Positions 29,790-31,976 of a stretch of 31,976 bases of DNA are shown here, piece after piece (within the stretch, counting starts at the first letter, position 1; each line of letters begins with the position of its first letter). The notes beneath the pieces are model-generated. The model saw nothing but the letters and a program-made list of their open reading frames with translations, did no database searches and had not been told where the DNA came from. This DNA comes from CAYYJM01 sp964471755 (GTDB taxonomy: Bacteria > Planctomycetota > Planctomycetia > Gemmatales > Gemmataceae): contig CAYYJM010000039.1 of assembly GCA_964471755.1 (NCBI GenBank), positions 1 to 31,976 on the forward strand, given 5' to 3'. Made by a program: the position numbers and the translations under genes.

Positions 29790-31976
29790 ATGCCGTCGCC
29801 AGCCAACACCGTTGAACTTCTCGACCTGGTCACCCGCAGCGGAGTCGCGGACGATCAGCGCATCGCGGCCTATGTTCAGGCCCTTCGCGCCAATGGTCAA
29901 TTCCCCTCCGACCCGGTTCGCCTGGCCGAGTTGCTCGTCGGCGAGGGACTGCTCACGCGCTTCCAGGCGGAGCAGCTCTTGCAGGGCAAGTGGAAACGCT
30001 TCAACATCGGCAAGTACAAGGTTCTCGAACGGCTCGGCTCCGGCGGCATGGGGAGCGTTTACCTGTGCGAACACACCCTGATGCGCCGGCGTGTCGCCGT
30101 CAAGGTGCTGCCGGCCGCCAAGGCCGACGATCCCTCCGCCCTGGAACGCTTCTACCGCGAAGGCCGCGTCGTCGGGGCGCTGGATCATCCGAACATCGTC
30201 CGCGCGTACGACATCGACCAGGACGACAAGCTCCACTTCCTGGTCATGGAACATGTCGATGGGGCGAGCTTGCAGGAGATCATCAAGCGGGGCGGTCCGC
30301 TGTCGGTCGCGCGGGCCTGTCATTACATGCGTCAGGCGGCTCTCGGCTTGCAGCACGCCCACGAGCAGGCCGGCATCGTCCATCGTGACATCAAGCCGGC
30401 CAACATCCTCGTCGATCGCAATGGTATCGTGAAGGTCCTCGACATGGGCCTGGCTCGCTTCTTCCACGATGAGGATGACATCCTGACGCGGAAGTACGAC
30501 GAGAACGTCCTGGGCACGGCCGACTACCTGGCTCCCGAGCAGGCGCTGGATTCGCACACGGTGGACATCCGAGCGGACATCTACAGTCTCGGGGCGACGT
30601 TCTACTTCACGCTGACGGGCCGGCCGCCGTTCGCCGAGGGAACGGTGGCACAGAAGCTGATGTGGCACCAGACCCGTCAGCCACGATCAATCCGCCAGCA
30701 ACGGCCCGAGGTGCCCGAGGCGGTCTGCGCGATCATCGACAAGATGATGGCCAAGGATCCGGCCCAGCGCTACCAGACGCCGCTGGAGTTGGTCGAGGCC
30801 CTGGCTCCGTTTACGCAGATGCCCATCGATCCGCCGCCGGAAAGCGAGATGCCGCAACTGTCGCGGGCGGCCATGTCGGTCGATCCGACCCCGACCCGGC
30901 AAGGCCCGGCCACGACCCTGCCCAGCCCAAGTCCACGGCGACAGTGGCAGGTCGCCGGGACCACCAGCGGGACCGTCACGCCCCAGCCGACGTCGCAGTC
31001 CCCGATCCCGCAACCGGGACCGACGCAGCAGACCACGCCCGCGCCCTTGACACCTCCCTCTCGCCGGCGACCGCCGTCCAGTCCGGTCATTCAGCCAGCC
31101 GCACCGACGCCAGCGCCGGATGCCGCCGGCCCGATTGTTCCGGTCGTCACCGCAACGCCCCAGTCGGCACCGACGTCCGCACCAAACCCAACGGCCGAAC
31201 CGGCCTGGGACGATGTGGCTCGCGACGAGGAAGCAGGCAAGCCGTCCTCGCGGCGCAACCGCCGACTGCGCGAACCGGGCCGGTCGCTCAACTGGCTCTG
31301 GCTCACTCTCGGGGCCGTCTTGCTCCTGGCCGTCGGTAGCGGTGTCGTGTATCTGGTGTTCGCCTCGCCCACGACGCGGCCGGTGACACCGACCCGTCAG
31401 GCACTGATTGTCGATCCTCAGGGCAGTGGCGGTTCGACGTACCGGACCGTCTTCGCCGCCTGGCGCGATGCCGGTCCCGGCGATCGGATTATCCTGCGCG
31501 GCGAAACGACGGAGGTGCCACCCATTCTCGACGGTCGGGAGGGCATCACCCTGGAAGCCGAGGAAGGCAAGACCTTCGTCTGGAAGTCGCCGACACGCTG
31601 GCCGGTCGGGCCGAGTACGCGCACCCTGGTGGACATCCGGAAGCTCGCCAACGTTACCTTCCGTGGCATCACCTTCGATGGTGTCAATACTGCCGATGTC
31701 GTCGTGTCGATCTTCGGCCATTGCCCCGGCCTTAAGTTCGAGCGCTGTTCCATGCAGAATTTCAAGAAGACTGGCATCGCCATCTTCAGCGCCGAAGGAA
31801 ACGAGAACCGGCCGATCACGTTCACCCAGACCACGATCAAGACCGGCGAGAAGAAGGCGGTCGGGATCGTGTTCGACGTTTACCACAATCCCGGTTTTCC
31901 ACAGCAGAACCGGTTCATCACCTTCCAGGATCTGACCATCGAGGGACCGACCACGAAGATTCGCTGCCCGAATCCC
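29790..31976 (+). CDS. Transmembrane Ser/Thr protein kinase with beta-helix C-terminus (partial at right edge)
   Basis: 729 codons are open to the end of the window with no stop. A 70-residue N-terminal extension (L-A-E-L-L-V-G-E-G-L-L-T-R-F-Q-A-E-Q) is typical of planctomycete kinases. The Hanks-type domain (about 75-340) has G-S-G-G-M-G (83-88), Lys105 in V-A-V-K, H-R-D-I-K-P-A-N (from 198), D-M-G-L-A-R (Asp218, with Met for the usual Phe) and G-T-A-D-Y-L-A-P-E-Q. A Pro/Thr/Ser-rich linker leads to one membrane span (about 502-526). Beyond it, D-P-Q-G-S-G-G-S-T-Y-R-T, G-D-R-I-I-L-R-G and V-T-F-R-G-I-T-F-D-G indicate a right-handed parallel beta-helix outside the membrane. All catalytic residues are present. 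A carbohydrate or surface ligand is a reasonable guess for the outer domain. Confidence 0.93.
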   Translation, partial: MPSPANTVELLDLVTRSGVADDQRIAAYVQALRANGQFPSDPVRLAELLVGEGLLTRFQAEQLLQGKWKRFNIGKYKVLERLGSGGMGSVYLCEHTLMRRRVAVKVLPAAKADDPSALERFYREGRVVGALDHPNIVRAYDIDQDDKLHFLVMEHVDGASLQEIIKRGGPLSVARACHYMRQAALGLQHAHEQAGIVHRDIKPANILVDRNGIVKVLDMGLARFFHDEDDILTRKYDENVLGTADYLAPEQALDSHTVDIRADIYSLGATFYFTLTGRPPFAEGTVAQKLMWHQTRQPRSIRQQRPEVPEAVCAIIDKMMAKDPAQRYQTPLELVEALAPFTQMPIDPPPESEMPQLSRAAMSVDPTPTRQGPATTLPSPSPRRQWQVAGTTSGTVTPQPTSQSPIPQPGPTQQTTPAPLTPPSRRRPPSSPVIQPAAPTPAPDAAGPIVPVVTATPQSAPTSAPNPTAEPAWDDVARDEEAGKPSSRRNRRLREPGRSLNWLWLTLGAVLLLAVGSGVVYLVFASPTTRPVTPTRQALIVDPQGSGGSTYRTVFAAWRDAGPGDRIILRGETTEVPPILDGREGITLEAEEGKTFVWKSPTRWPVGPSTRTLVDIRKLANVTFRGITFDGVNTADVVVSIFGHCPGLKFERCSMQNFKKTGIAIFSAEGNENRPITFTQTTIKTGEKKAVGIVFDVYHNPGFPQQNRFITFQDLTIEGPTTKIRCPNP

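Noticed and set aside
29538..30668. 376-codon open frame on the minus strand
   Set aside because: It is antisense to the kinase catalytic domain, whose motifs are all intact on the plus strand.

Overview
The window reads as chromosomal DNA of a GC-rich planctomycete, most likely of the Gemmata type. Direct signs are two DUF1559 prepilin-like proteins, each paired with a small lipoprotein; a multi-haem cytochrome c operon with a beta-propeller protein and a ThuA-like protein; a Ser/Thr kinase carrying a C-terminal beta-helix; HEAT-repeat and ParA-like membrane proteins; and Shine-Dalgarno-led genes packed on both strands. Taxonomy is inferred from these families only. I see no rRNA, tRNA or CRISPR array. 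Two runs of ten Ns mark assembly gaps at 18089-18098 and 19738-19747.

Left part (1-5800, all minus strand): a broken tyrosine-recombinase fragment; a two-gene unit of a HEAT-repeat membrane protein and an unknown 188-residue protein; then two tandem copies of a lipoprotein + DUF1559 cassette. The cassettes have convincing start sites, candidate promoters and hairpin terminators.

Middle left (6009-13308, plus strand): a DUF420 membrane protein overlapping scpB; a promoter followed by a His-rich secreted protein; a heavy-metal RND efflux pair (periplasmic adaptor and CzcA-type pump, no outer-membrane factor); and an alpha/beta hydrolase with its own promoter. A strong inverted repeat at 13303-13335 separates it from the next, convergent operon.

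Middle (13338-18779, minus): ThuA-like protein, a secreted beta-propeller protein and a five-haem cytochrome c, a likely periplasmic oxidation module. Divergent from it (18930-22918, plus) are an unknown protein with a HEPN-like R-N-x-x-x-H motif overlapping a cupin, a 53-residue single-span membrane protein, a globin-coupled sensor histidine kinase and an NtrC-type sigma-54 response regulator.

Right part: a ParA-like ATPase with a C-terminal membrane hairpin and a DUF1559-like multi-pass protein (minus); a Zn/Mn-type ABC binding lipoprotein and ATPase without a permease (plus); a stand-alone molybdopterin oxidoreductase (minus); and a transmembrane Ser/Thr kinase with an extracytoplasmic beta-helix region that runs off the right edge.

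Metal handling is a recurring theme (RND efflux, ABC uptake, His-rich proteins). The least explained pieces are the HEPN-like/cupin pair, the 53-residue protein before the gas-sensor kinase and the membrane-anchored ParA.
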